From Alphaproteobacteria bacterium (GTDB lineage Bacteria > Pseudomonadota > Alphaproteobacteria > MPNO01 > UBA2964): DNA of 64,000 bases. Location: positions 1 through 64,000 of the forward strand of contig WLWZ01000003.1 of assembly GCA_012103315.1 (NCBI GenBank), written 5' to 3'. This document shows, piece by piece, positions 26,667-35,881 of the stretch; the stretch's first letter is position 1, and each line of letters opens with the position of its first letter. A program made the position numbers and the translations under genes. The notes under the pieces were generated by a model. That model was not told where the DNA came from. It was given only the letters and a program-made list of their open reading frames with translations, and did not search any database.

Positions 26667-26983
26667 TGATGGATACATCCCTGGCAACTGCCCTTACAGC
26701 CCAACGTACAGCCGCAGCCGTCACTCCAAGACTGCCGGTAAAAGGCAATGCTGAAGAAGTTGAGAAAGCTGCCAAAGAATTTGAAGCCGTATTCCTCACG
26801 CAGATGCTCGAAACCATGTTCGAGGGTATCGGCACAGACGGCGTATTTGGTGGTGGATATGGGGAGGACGTATTCCGTCCCCTCATGCTGCAGGAATACG
26901 GAAAAGTTTTAGCTAAATCTGGCGGAATTGGAATTGCGGATGCCGTCGGCCGCGAATTAATGCGCATGCAGGAGACGTCATAA
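26666..26983 (+). CDS. flgJ: Rod-binding protein, FlgJ N-terminal type
   Basis: This 105-residue protein corresponds to the rod-binding domain of FlgJ: KAAKEFEAVFLTQMLETMF, followed by GGGYGEDVFRPLMLQEYGKVLAKSGGIGIAD. The C-terminal muramidase domain of enterobacterial FlgJ is absent, which is normal in alphaproteobacteria, where a separate lytic enzyme is used. It overlaps flgI by one base and flgN by one base. Confidence 0.92.
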   Translation: MMDTSLATALTAQRTAAAVTPRLPVKGNAEEVEKAAKEFEAVFLTQMLETMFEGIGTDGVFGGGYGEDVFRPLMLQEYGKVLAKSGGIGIADAVGRELMRMQETS

Positions 26984-27432
26984 TGACTGGACCAATCAAC
27001 AACCAAGTTGAAGCACTCATTCGGGTCACAAGCCGTCTGATCGGTGTCTTAAACAGCGAAGTAGAAATGCTACGGGCCATGCAGGTCAATGAGATTGAAA
27101 ACCTGCAGGGAGAAAAAAAGGACCTAACGATCCTGTATGAAGAAACAATTCGTTCTCTCGCCGCGCAACCTGAAGCTCTTGCAGCTCTGGAACCCGCCCT
27201 GCGCATGGAATTGTCGGAATTGGCAGGCCGCTTCGACATAGCCCTTGCTGAAAATGCTCGCGCCCTCAACGCAGTTCGGGATTCTCATGACCGATTACTG
27301 AAGGCGATTGTCGATGCTGTGTCGGAGAACCGAGCAAAGGAAAAGGGCTACACGCGTGATGGCAAGCTCGGTGACCAGCACAAAGGACGGTCAACTCAGT
27401 CGCTTTCTCTTTCTGTCGACCGCCAACTCTAA
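26983..27432 (+). CDS. flgN: FlgN-like export chaperone
   Basis: This 149-residue helical protein lies directly between flgJ and flgK. It resembles FlgN, the cytoplasmic chaperone for the hook-filament junction proteins FlgK and FlgL. Residues 5-115 form long helices with ALIRVTSRLIGVLNSEVEMLRAMQVNEIENLQGEKK, and the last 25 residues are disordered and polar. The position before flgK and flgL supports the assignment, while sequence similarity alone is weak in this family. Confidence 0.75.
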   Translation: MTGPINNQVEALIRVTSRLIGVLNSEVEMLRAMQVNEIENLQGEKKDLTILYEETIRSLAAQPEALAALEPALRMELSELAGRFDIALAENARALNAVRDSHDRLLKAIVDAVSENRAKEKGYTRDGKLGDQHKGRSTQSLSLSVDRQL

Positions 27433-27465
27433 GACCTAGCACGCAACACAAATCAGTACTGAACG

Positions 27466-29523
27466 ATGTCACTCAATATCGCCCTTCTCAACGCCATCAG
27501 TGGATTGCAAGTCAATTCGCGGGCCTTGGATGTAACCGCACAAAACGTCTCGAACGTAAATACCGAGGGTTATTCACGAAAAACCATCCATCAACAGGCT
27601 GTCGTTGTTGCCGGACAAGGGGCGGGCGTTGAAATTGCTGCAATAACGCGGACCGTAAATGAGTTCATGGTCAAGGAATTGCGGGGTTCCGTAACGGAGC
27701 TTGGCGATGCCCAGGTCCGTAGCGATTTCTATGCGCGAATGCAGGACCTCTTCGGCTCACTCAGCTCAGACACGTCGCCGTCCCTCGCCATTGCGGATCT
27801 AGCAACTAAGTTTCAAGCACTAGCCGATACACCAGAGAACGTTTCTTTGAGAACAGATGTTGTCGAACGGGCGCGCCTTCTCGTCGAACAATTCGTCGAT
27901 ATGGCGGAACAGATTGAAGCACTACGCGTTGAAGTAGATCGCGAAATTCAAGACGACATCACTTCCGTCAACACACAGCTAACTCTCATTCAAGAACTCA
28001 ATATTCAAATCGCGGAAGGCACAGCGCTGGGCCAAGGCGTCTCCGAGCTCCAGGATCAACGGGATATTGCTTTGAGCAAAGTCGCTGAAGTGATGGACAT
28101 TCAACAATTCACCCGCGGCAATGGCGAAATTGTAGTCCTCACAAAATTGGGGCGCCCTCTCGTTGATCGGATTGCATCAACCCTCAGCCATAAGTCTGTA
28201 TCGTCAATCAACCCATTGACCACTCACACGAGCGGCGCCATCGACGGAATCTCGTTGGGTGGCGTTGACATCACGAATGAGATTTCATCTGGGCGCGTTG
28301 CCGGGCTTGTCGCCATGCGCGACACTTTATTGCCAAACCTGCATTCACAAATGCAGGAATTAGTCGGGGCGTTGCACAACGAGATCAATGCCCTGCACAA
28401 CCAGGGCACTGCCCACCCCGGACTAGCCACTGCCACCGGAACCCGAACCCTGGCATCGACAGATACCCCGGTTTGGACCGGCACATTCCGGGTCGCCGTC
28501 AATGATAGCACTGGTACGATTGTTGAATTGCTCGACATCAATTTGGCAACCACAACAACAATCGGAAATCTGGTGACAGCAATTGACGGCATGACCAATG
28601 CGTCGGCCAGCTTAAATGCCTCAGGAAAACTGGTTGTTACGGCTGCAGGTGCAAACAGCGTAGCCTTCAATGAAATGAGCAGCGTTGTCACCGTGGGCAG
28701 CGAAACCAAGGGTGCCTCTCAATTTTTAGGCCTCAACGATTTTTTCACAAGCGCGACGGAATATGATGATTATCAAACGTCGTTTCTGTCGAGCAATACC
28801 GCCTCACTGGGTATCGCGGGATCATTGACATTTCATCAAGCGAGCTTCGGCACCACGGCTATTGCCTACACAACCGGCAACTCATTGAATGATCTTGCGA
28901 CGGCCATCAACGCCGACGCAACACTGTCTACTGCAGGAATTTTCGCGTCTGTCATCGCCGACGGCACCGGTTACCGATTGCGAATTAATGATAATGGGGC
29001 AGATAATTTTTATGTTACTGACAGTTCAACCTTTGTCAGCTCGCGGAACCTAAAACCACGCGATTCCGGTATCGTTAGTCAAATTGGCGTTCGGTCCGAT
29101 ATCGTGTCCGATCCTTCCAACATCTCTCGCGGAACCCTGAGTAGTTCGTTGACAGCTGTTGCCACGGATTCGGGGGTCGCTGTCGGTGATAAAACGGCGG
29201 TACAAGCGATGGCGAACCAATTCAACGCTAAATTAGATTTTGATGCGACGAATTTGCTCGCAGCCAGTTCCGCAACGCTCTCTCAATATGCCAGCGAAAT
29301 TCTGTCACTGAACGCAGCACAAGCAAACTCGGCCAACGACACGCGGGATGCCAGACAAATTCTTGTTGATAGCCTAAGAGAGAAAACGTCGGCGATCAGC
29401 GGCGTCAATCTTGATGAAGAAATGTCATTGATGATCGTGTTGGAAAACGCCTATGCGGCATCTGCACGAGTTGTGTCCGCTACGCAGGAAATGTTCGACC
29501 TCTTAACGCAGATGGTGAGATAG
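27466..29523 (+). CDS. flgK: Hook-filament junction protein FlgK (HAP1)
   Basis: At 685 residues this FlgK is larger than enteric FlgK (about 550). The N-terminal helix region LNAISGLQVNSRALDVTAQNVSNVNTEGYSRK and the C-terminal VNLDEEMSLMIVLENAYAASARVV are conserved. The extra length is in the exposed middle. It contains flagellin_IN-like units around residues 340-420 and 450-520, for example SLTFHQASFGTTAIAYTTGN. It is followed after 10 bp by flgL. Confidence 0.95.
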   Translation: MSLNIALLNAISGLQVNSRALDVTAQNVSNVNTEGYSRKTIHQQAVVVAGQGAGVEIAAITRTVNEFMVKELRGSVTELGDAQVRSDFYARMQDLFGSLSSDTSPSLAIADLATKFQALADTPENVSLRTDVVERARLLVEQFVDMAEQIEALRVEVDREIQDDITSVNTQLTLIQELNIQIAEGTALGQGVSELQDQRDIALSKVAEVMDIQQFTRGNGEIVVLTKLGRPLVDRIASTLSHKSVSSINPLTTHTSGAIDGISLGGVDITNEISSGRVAGLVAMRDTLLPNLHSQMQELVGALHNEINALHNQGTAHPGLATATGTRTLASTDTPVWTGTFRVAVNDSTGTIVELLDINLATTTTIGNLVTAIDGMTNASASLNASGKLVVTAAGANSVAFNEMSSVVTVGSETKGASQFLGLNDFFTSATEYDDYQTSFLSSNTASLGIAGSLTFHQASFGTTAIAYTTGNSLNDLATAINADATLSTAGIFASVIADGTGYRLRINDNGADNFYVTDSSTFVSSRNLKPRDSGIVSQIGVRSDIVSDPSNISRGTLSSSLTAVATDSGVAVGDKTAVQAMANQFNAKLDFDATNLLAASSATLSQYASEILSLNAAQANSANDTRDARQILVDSLREKTSAISGVNLDEEMSLMIVLENAYAASARVVSATQEMFDLLTQMVR

Positions 29524-29533
29524 GAGCCATAAC

Positions 29534-30445
29534 ATGACCCGTGTCGCCAATTTCGCTCAGCACGAACGCAATCTTGCACATATTCTGAACGCGCAGGAGA
29601 GACTGAATACAGGCCAAATTCAGATTTCAAGCGGCAAGAAAGCCGAACAATTCTCGGGAATTGCCAGAGACGCACGTCGCCTCGTCAATGTTGAAACCTC
29701 GCTCGTCCGTACCCAGCAATATATGTCCAATAACGACCTTACTGAACAACGGCTCCAGAATATGGAGACAAACGTCGCGCAAATCTTTGACGTTATCAGC
29801 GAGTACAAGACACTTCTGATTAACGCCCTCAACGCAGACAACGGCGCAGATTTGGCAATGCCAATACAAGCACAGGCAATGCTCGACGAAATCACGGCCT
29901 TACTCAATGTCGAAGATGATGGACGGTTTCTATTTTCTGGAACATTGACGGACACACAGCCGATCGATCAAACCGGCCTGCCAGGAAGTTACACCCTACC
30001 AACCTCAGACGGCGACGCGAGTGGTTATTTTGCGGGTAATAGCACCAAACTAACACTCCAGGCCGATGAGAATTTCACTGTGACTTATGGCGTAACGGCT
30101 GATGAAGTCGGCTTCGAACAGGCCATTCGGAGCATGCATATGATCGTGATCGGTCCCCCGAATGACCGGTCAACGCTGGAAGACGCGCTCACCGTTGTGG
30201 GCAACGCTATTGATTCAGTTTCCGATATTCGGACGAGAATTGGCGCGTCACGATCCGCCATCGAAAACGTCAACACCAGATTGTCGGACTTTGTTTTGTT
30301 TTCCGAGAAAACGATTGGCGAACTTGAGAACACCGATATCACGCGCGTGATAACCGAGATGAACTCAGACCAAGTTGCCGTCGAGGCGTCATTCGCTGTC
30401 ATCGCGCGACTGGCGAATCTTAGCCTTACACAATTCCTTCGTTAG
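29534..30445 (+). CDS. flgL: Hook-filament junction protein FlgL (HAP3)
   Basis: This 303-residue protein has the flagellin-like N-terminal helix (LNTGQIQISSGKKAEQFSGIARDARRLVNVE) and C-terminal helix (DITRVITEMNSDQVAVEASFAVIARLANLSLTQFLR region) of FlgL. The middle domain includes DDGRFLFSGTLTDTQPI, typical of alphaproteobacterial FlgL. It joins FlgK to the filament. Confidence 0.93.
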   Translation: MTRVANFAQHERNLAHILNAQERLNTGQIQISSGKKAEQFSGIARDARRLVNVETSLVRTQQYMSNNDLTEQRLQNMETNVAQIFDVISEYKTLLINALNADNGADLAMPIQAQAMLDEITALLNVEDDGRFLFSGTLTDTQPIDQTGLPGSYTLPTSDGDASGYFAGNSTKLTLQADENFTVTYGVTADEVGFEQAIRSMHMIVIGPPNDRSTLEDALTVVGNAIDSVSDIRTRIGASRSAIENVNTRLSDFVLFSEKTIGELENTDITRVITEMNSDQVAVEASFAVIARLANLSLTQFLR

Positions 30446-30478
30446 TTAATTCGTAGAGCACTGAGTGGAGTAAATGTC

Positions 30479-31027
30479 ATGACACCCCCAACCGTAGCAG
30501 TTCAGACACGAAACGAGCCAAGCAATCCACCTATTCAAGACCCGGCAAACATGCCAACGCTTGAATCGGAGTCAGACGCCGTCACCGTCGAGACTCGTTT
30601 TGGTCAGATGGAATTCAACCAAAACAGCATGGTCACAATGCCAAGGGGATTGCTGGGCTATGCTAACTATCGGGAATTTGGACTAGCCGCTATGCCAGAT
30701 CCAAAACTCGGACAGTTTATGGTTCTCCAAAGTCTAACAGACGCCGAATTATCCTTTGTCGTCGCACCTCTAAATCCAGACGGAGAGACAATTGAACTGA
30801 GCGACATCAGTGATGCCTGCGAAACCCTTTCAATTGACCCGATAAAAAGCGCGACCTTGCTTGTTGTCTCTACCCGTCGGATCGGCAATGTCACGCAAAT
30901 ATCGGTCAATCTACGCGCACCAATCATTGTAGATACACAGGCTCAACAAGCTTGGCAGCATGTTCTCCCCAACAGCCGATATCCAGTCCGACAGGTCATC
31001 GCGTCGGCAAATCATGATGAAGATTAA
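30479..31027 (+). CDS. fliW: Flagellar assembly factor FliW
   Basis: FliW binds CsrA and relieves its repression of flagellin mRNA; free flagellin competes for FliW. This 182-residue protein has a 35-residue non-conserved N-terminal extension, then the FliW domain: VETRFGQMEFNQNSMVTMPRGLLGY and later LLVVSTRRIGNVTQISVNLRAPIIVD. The gene ends the flgI-flgL-fliW unit, 33 bp after flgL. Together with csrA at 9019 and GGA-loop hairpins in the flagellin leaders it completes a partner-switch circuit. Confidence 0.93.
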   Translation: MTPPTVAVQTRNEPSNPPIQDPANMPTLESESDAVTVETRFGQMEFNQNSMVTMPRGLLGYANYREFGLAAMPDPKLGQFMVLQSLTDAELSFVVAPLNPDGETIELSDISDACETLSIDPIKSATLLVVSTRRIGNVTQISVNLRAPIIVDTQAQQAWQHVLPNSRYPVRQVIASANHDED

Positions 31028-31038
31028 GGCTGAATTAA
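31024..31038. promoter_or_regulatory. CtrA-type box between fliW and rfbF
   Basis: TTAA-GGCTGAA-TTAA is a perfect match to the CtrA pattern. It overlaps the fliW stop codon and lies about 70 bp before the rfbF start. It could drive the sugar island in step with the cell cycle. Because the left half includes the TAA stop, coincidence is a real possibility. Confidence 0.4.
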
Positions 31039-31107
31039 CCCTAATGACCAACAATCCCAACCGAAGGCAGACGGGCGTTATCTTCGTCTGCGGGGGAGTT
31101 AGAGAAA

Positions 31108-31920
31108 ATGATAAATCCTTCTGAACTCAGTACTGTCATTTTGTGTGGTGGCCTAGGCACCCGTTTGCGCGAGGAAACAGAGTTCAAGCCGAAGCCAATG
31201 GTGGAAATCGGCGGACGGCCAATCCTATGGCACATCATGAAACATTATCGCCACTATCTGATCCGCAATTTCGTTCTATGCATAGGATACAAGGGTGATG
31301 CCATTCGAGATTACTTCCTGAACTATCCGATCTACAATTCTGATTTCGCGATCGATTTTGCTTCAGGTGATGTAGAGACCCTTGCCAGCAGCTGCGAGGA
31401 AGATTGGCGTGTCGTACTCGCCGATACGGGTCGGGAAACGCTCACCGGATCACGCATTAAACAGACCCTGCGTTATATCGATCATGATGTCTTTTTTGCA
31501 ACCTATGGCGACGGTGTAGCTGACATCGATATAGATCGGCTTTACGCGCATCACCGGGCATCCGGACGATTGGCAACAGTAACGGCCGTGAGGCCATCTT
31601 CGCGATTCGGAGAACTGTCGATCGACAATAATCTAGTCACCCAGTTCCGTGAAAAGCCTCAAGTTGCCGAGGGCTGGATCAATGGCGGTTTCTTCGTATT
31701 TGACCGACGCGCATTTGATCTCGTGCGGCCGTCGGATGACGTCACTCTGGAAGAGGCCGTTCTCGAACGGTTAGCCGCCGAAGGGCAATTATCCGTCTAC
31801 AAGCATCACGGGTTTTGGCAATCGATGGATACCTTCCGCGAGATGACCCTTTTGAATGACATGTGGGATAGCGGCAAAGCCCCCTGGAGTATTTGGCAAG
31901 AATGCAGACTAACGGCTTAG
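31108..31920 (+). CDS. rfbF: Glucose-1-phosphate cytidylyltransferase
   Basis: RfbF makes CDP-glucose from glucose-1-phosphate and CTP, the first step to CDP-activated deoxysugars. The 270-residue protein shows the nucleotidyltransferase signature ILCGGLGTRLREETEFKPKPM and the RfbF-type FFATYGDGVADIDIDRL and GWINGGFFVFDRRAFD segments. Length is normal. It opens the glycan island and overlaps the dehydratase gene, so they are cotranslated. Confidence 0.94.
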   Translation: MINPSELSTVILCGGLGTRLREETEFKPKPMVEIGGRPILWHIMKHYRHYLIRNFVLCIGYKGDAIRDYFLNYPIYNSDFAIDFASGDVETLASSCEEDWRVVLADTGRETLTGSRIKQTLRYIDHDVFFATYGDGVADIDIDRLYAHHRASGRLATVTAVRPSSRFGELSIDNNLVTQFREKPQVAEGWINGGFFVFDRRAFDLVRPSDDVTLEEAVLERLAAEGQLSVYKHHGFWQSMDTFREMTLLNDMWDSGKAPWSIWQECRLTA

Positions 31921-32987
31921 ACCTCGCATTTTGGCGTAATCGTCGGGTATTCATCACCGGACATACCGGGTTTATGGGCTCCTGGCTGAGCCTTTGGCTG
32001 CACCAACTCGGCGCAGAGGTAGCAGGATACGCCTTATCACCGCCAACACAGCCGAGCCTGTTCGATGTTCTCGGCCTTGAAAACCACATGGTTTCGACAA
32101 TCGGTGACATTCAAAACTTGCCGCAACTGCGCGCGTCCATGAATGAGTTCGCCCCCGACATTGTTTTTCATTTAGCTGCCCAGCCAATCGTGAGCAAAGG
32201 ATATATCGACCCTGTCGGAACCTTTGGCACCAATATCATGGGCACAGTGAACTTACTGCAATCTATGCGTACGGCCCCCAGCATCAAGACAGCGCTGATC
32301 GTTACAACTGACAAGGTATACGAAAATCAGGAATGGGCATGGGGATACCGCGAAAGCGATCCGCTCGGCGGCCATGAGCCTTATGGCGCAAGCAAGGCCT
32401 GCGCAGAACTTGCTGCAAACGCCTTTCGGCATAGCTATTTCTCAGAAGACGAACAAGTTGGCATTGCAACCATCCGCGCCGGAAACATCATCGGTGGCGG
32501 TGACTGGGCGACAAACCGTATTATTCCGGACGCTATCCGAGCATTCTCCAACGGCAATCCGTTATCGATCCGTAATCCCGCCGCGACGCGCCCTTGGCAA
32601 CATGTTCTGGAACCATTGCGTGGCTATATGCAATTGGCGCAAAGCCTTCACCTAGATCCCGAAAATTTCGATGGACCATGGAACTTCGGCCCCTCTGAAG
32701 AGGATAGTGCACCGGTTTCGGTAGTCGCTGAGGAAATGACAACTCTCTGGGGCGGCGGGGCCAGTTGGAATTCTGCAATGGCACCTGCCGACATGGAAGG
32801 TACAAAAGAATCGCAAAGGTTAACTCTGAGTAGCAGTAAAGCTCATGAAATACTTGGGTGGCGACCGGTTTGGGGGTTGCAACGTGCGCTCTCCTCTACT
32901 GTCGCCTGGTATAAGGCCTATTTAGATCGTCAGAACATGGTTGATTTTTCGCTGGAACAAATAGCCCTTGCAGACGGAGCCAACTGA
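31902..32987 (+). CDS. rfbG: CDP-glucose 4,6-dehydratase
   Basis: RfbG converts CDP-glucose to CDP-4-dehydro-6-deoxyglucose. It is an extended SDR with a Rossmann GHTGFMGSW motif near residue 20 and the catalytic Y-x3-K in HEPYGASKACAE (Y161, K165 counted from ATG 31902). A TTG at 31893 would add three residues. TTDKVYENQEWAWGYRE and GNIIGGGDWA are typical of CDP-glucose dehydratases. Overlap with rfbF is 19 bp. No RfbH-type 3-dehydrase follows, so the 3-OH is probably kept. Confidence 0.94.
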   Translation: MQTNGLDLAFWRNRRVFITGHTGFMGSWLSLWLHQLGAEVAGYALSPPTQPSLFDVLGLENHMVSTIGDIQNLPQLRASMNEFAPDIVFHLAAQPIVSKGYIDPVGTFGTNIMGTVNLLQSMRTAPSIKTALIVTTDKVYENQEWAWGYRESDPLGGHEPYGASKACAELAANAFRHSYFSEDEQVGIATIRAGNIIGGGDWATNRIIPDAIRAFSNGNPLSIRNPAATRPWQHVLEPLRGYMQLAQSLHLDPENFDGPWNFGPSEEDSAPVSVVAEEMTTLWGGGASWNSAMAPADMEGTKESQRLTLSSSKAHEILGWRPVWGLQRALSSTVAWYKAYLDRQNMVDFSLEQIALADGAN

Positions 32988-32988
32988 G

Positions 32989-34275
32989 ATGGCGACAGCA
33001 ATTCAGGAATCTAGAAAACGGCAAACACCCTCGACACACTCGATGCATGCGACACCTTGCCGATTCTGCGGCACACCGCTGGAACAAAGTTTTATCGATC
33101 TCGGCGTACAACCGCCATCGAACAGCTATCTGCGGGCCAGCGAATTAAACTGTTCCGAACATTTCCATCCGCTCCATGCTTATGTCTGCACCAAGTGTTT
33201 TTTAGTTCAACTTGAGCAGTTTGAGTCGCCGGAAGAAATATTTAGCGACTACGCATACTTTTCGTCCTATTCCGAAAGCTGGCTAAAACACGCAAAGAAT
33301 TATTGCCAGATGGTCTCAGACCGGTTCGGCCTTAACGGACAACACCAAGTGATCGAAGTCGCAAGCAATGACGGCTACCTGTTGCAGTATTTTACAGCAA
33401 GAGGAATACCTGTCCTGGGCGTAGAACCAGCCGCCAATGTTGCACGTGTCGCCGAACAAAAGGGAGTGAAAACCAGGGTTGGGTTTTTTGGTCGCGCTAC
33501 AGCGCGACAACTCGTGGAGGACGGCTACGCCGCTGACCTTCTCATTGGCAATAACGTATTGGCGCACGTTCCCGATTTAAACGACTTTGTTGCGGCCTTG
33601 CGGATGACTCTTAAACCGGATGGTGTCATTACCATGGAGTTTCCCCATTTGCTCCGGCTCATGAGGGATTGCCAGTTTGATACAATTTACCACGAGCATT
33701 TTTCTTATTTTTCACTGTCCGCTGCCGAGCGGGTATTCCATGCACATGGTATGCGTTTATTCGACGTCGATGAACTACCGACGCATGGCGGTTCACTACG
33801 AATTTATGGCTGTCACCTCGAAGGACCACACCCGCTAGACACTCGCGTGGCAGAGCTAAAGCGACGCGAGGAGGATGCCGGCCTCAACAAAATCGGTACT
33901 TATGAGGGGTTTGGCGAACGGGTTCGGGTCGTAAAACGAAACCTGCTTTCCTTCCTGATTTCCGCAAAGAATGAAGGTAAAAATGTTGTCGCTTACGGCG
34001 CGGCTGCAAAGGGCAATACGCTTCTCAACTTCTGCGGCATCGGGCCCGACATGATTGATTACGTCGTCGACGCTAATCCGCACAAACAAGGGCTTTATTT
34101 GCCCGGCACACGCATACCCATTGCAACGCCAGACAAAATTGCGAGCACCCGCCCTGACTATGTTTTGATCCTACCGTGGAATCTGAAACACGAGATCATG
34201 GAGATGAATGCAAACGTCAAAGATTGGGGCGGCCAGTTTGTCTTACCAATTCCCGATGTTGAGATCGTTGGATGA
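32989..34275 (+). CDS. NDP-sugar C-methyltransferase (TylCIII/NovU type)
   Basis: This 428-residue SAM-dependent enzyme has three parts. An N-terminal zinc site comes from CRFCGTPL and VCTKCFLVQLEQF. The methyltransferase core has motif I VIEVASNDGYLLQYF, and the C-terminal C-methyltransferase domain has VAYGAAAKGNTLLNFCGIG. The start at ATG 32989 follows the rfbG stop at once. Family members put a methyl on a ring carbon of a 4-keto-NDP-sugar (C3 in mycarose, C5 in noviose). The substrate here would be the RfbG product or its epimer. Confidence 0.9.
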   Translation: MATAIQESRKRQTPSTHSMHATPCRFCGTPLEQSFIDLGVQPPSNSYLRASELNCSEHFHPLHAYVCTKCFLVQLEQFESPEEIFSDYAYFSSYSESWLKHAKNYCQMVSDRFGLNGQHQVIEVASNDGYLLQYFTARGIPVLGVEPAANVARVAEQKGVKTRVGFFGRATARQLVEDGYAADLLIGNNVLAHVPDLNDFVAALRMTLKPDGVITMEFPHLLRLMRDCQFDTIYHEHFSYFSLSAAERVFHAHGMRLFDVDELPTHGGSLRIYGCHLEGPHPLDTRVAELKRREEDAGLNKIGTYEGFGERVRVVKRNLLSFLISAKNEGKNVVAYGAAAKGNTLLNFCGIGPDMIDYVVDANPHKQGLYLPGTRIPIATPDKIASTRPDYVLILPWNLKHEIMEMNANVKDWGGQFVLPIPDVEIVG

Positions 34276-34865
34276 TCTTCCACTACACAGAAATAGAAGG
34301 TGCTTTTGTCGTAGAACCTGAACGACACGAAGACAATCGCGGTTGGTTTGCGCGCACTTATTGCCAAAAGCATTTTGAGGAAATGGGATTGGCAACGGAA
34401 TTCTCGCAATGCAGTGCCTCTTTCAATCAACATCGCGGAACTTTACGTGGACTTCATTTTCAGAAGGCGCCCTTTGGTGAAGCGAAGCTCGTTAGATGCG
34501 TACAGGGCGCAGTCTTCGATGTCGCTGTCGATATTCGACCAGACTCAAATACATTTGGCGCATGGACGGGGATCGAACTTAGCGCTGCAAATGTGAAATC
34601 GCTCTATATCCCAGATGGTTGTGCGCACGGTTTCCAGACACTGACCCATGACACCGAATTGTTTTACCAGATCGATATTCCATACCAGCCTGACTATTCT
34701 TGCGGCCTTCGGCACGACGATCCAGAAATCGGAATTGATTGGCCGATCGATTACCCAACATTGTCGGAACGCGACAAAACGTTGCCACTACTCGCGGAGC
34801 TTACGGGAGACCATTCCCACGTCCAAAACGGTGAAAACAGGCCGAATATAGCTGCTGCAAGCTAA
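34272..34865 (+). CDS. dTDP-4-dehydrorhamnose 3,5-epimerase family protein
   Basis: This 197-residue cupin-fold epimerase belongs to the RfbC/NovW family. FNQHRGTLRGLHFQKAPFGEAK contains the catalytic-base histidine region, and IPDGCAHGFQTL is the second signature. It overlaps the methyltransferase gene by 4 bp. In a CDP-sugar pathway it would epimerise C3, C5 or both of the 4-keto intermediate. The dTDP name reflects the family, not a shown substrate. Confidence 0.88.
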   Translation: MIFHYTEIEGAFVVEPERHEDNRGWFARTYCQKHFEEMGLATEFSQCSASFNQHRGTLRGLHFQKAPFGEAKLVRCVQGAVFDVAVDIRPDSNTFGAWTGIELSAANVKSLYIPDGCAHGFQTLTHDTELFYQIDIPYQPDYSCGLRHDDPEIGIDWPIDYPTLSERDKTLPLLAELTGDHSHVQNGENRPNIAAAS

Positions 34866-34937
34866 GTTTCTCATGGTTAACGAAATACCAACGGTTGGGA
34901 GGCATTCTAAACCGATAAACCGGTAGAAAAGCACTCT

Positions 34938-35879
34938 ATGCGTAACAACACAGCCGAAATAGTCGACATTGCCGCCCAACGGGCGAGTAATATCTCTCGG
35001 CTGAAGCGCTTCTATTCAGAAATGATATTGATTCGTACCGTTGAACAAACCCTACTGGACCTGTTTTCCGAAGGATTGCTGCGCGGCACCGTTCACACTT
35101 GTCTCGGTCAAGAAGCGAGCGCAGCGGGCGTGATCAACGCCCTCGACAAAGATCGCGATATCGTATGTTCGAACCATCGTGGCCATGGGCATTACCTCGC
35201 CTATTGCGCCGACGTCGAAGGTCTGATCGCAGAAGTTATGGGGCTTCCCCAAGGTGTTTGCGGTGGAATTGGCGGTAGCCAACATCTCCATCGGAAGAAT
35301 TTCTACTCCAACGGCATCCTCGGCGGCATGTCTCCTATCGCAACCGGGTTTGCGACAGCGGAGAAGTCGAAGAATAGCGGCGCGGTCACGGTCGTGTTCC
35401 ACGGCGACGGCGCGATGGCAGAAGGCGCCATATACGAGTCGTTCAATCTCGCAGCATTGTGGCAACTACCGATACTGTTCGCTGTTGAAAGCAACAAGTA
35501 CGCGCAATCAACGCGGATTGAGAGCGAGATCGCTGGATCATTCCTTGGGCGTGCCGAGGCCTTTGGCCTAACGGCTGCCGAAGTCGACGGTAATGATGTT
35601 CTTGCCGTCAATGACGCAGCTACGGAGATCGTTTCAAACATCCGGACTGGCAAGGGCCCCGCAATGCTAGTCCTCGACACATACCGGATGGGCCCTCATA
35701 GCAAAGGTGATGACGATCGAAATCCCCAAGAAATAGAATCACATCGCGATAATTGCCCGATTACCCGTACACGCACTCAACTCGATGCTGATTGGTGCGA
35801 CGAGACCAAACTCGCAGCAACAGCAAAAGTTGATGCCGTTGTTAATACGCTAAAGGCGAGTAGAGGGCGAACGGACTGA
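34938..35879 (+). CDS. Thiamine-diphosphate 2-oxoacid dehydrogenase E1, alpha subunit
   Basis: This 313-residue protein is an E1-alpha of the PDH/acetoin dehydrogenase type. It has the ThDP motif GDGAMAEGAIYESFNLA with VESN about 26 residues on, and the histidine-rich NHRGHGHYLAY and GGIGGSQHLH loops. E1 decarboxylates a 2-oxoacid and hands the acyl group to a lipoyl lysine. The beta subunit follows after 2 bp, and then a lipoyl-domain fusion instead of a normal E2. No E3 or housekeeping PDH gene is nearby, so this E1 seems dedicated to the glycan island. It could also add a two-carbon branch to a keto-sugar, as AviB1/AviB2 are proposed to do in avilamycin. Confidence 0.9.
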   Translation: MRNNTAEIVDIAAQRASNISRLKRFYSEMILIRTVEQTLLDLFSEGLLRGTVHTCLGQEASAAGVINALDKDRDIVCSNHRGHGHYLAYCADVEGLIAEVMGLPQGVCGGIGGSQHLHRKNFYSNGILGGMSPIATGFATAEKSKNSGAVTVVFHGDGAMAEGAIYESFNLAALWQLPILFAVESNKYAQSTRIESEIAGSFLGRAEAFGLTAAEVDGNDVLAVNDAATEIVSNIRTGKGPAMLVLDTYRMGPHSKGDDDRNPQEIESHRDNCPITRTRTQLDADWCDETKLAATAKVDAVVNTLKASRGRTD

Positions 35880-35881
35880 CA

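Noticed and set aside
28224-28709. Open frame opposite flgK
   Set aside because: Shadow frame lying wholly inside an intact, well-recognised gene.
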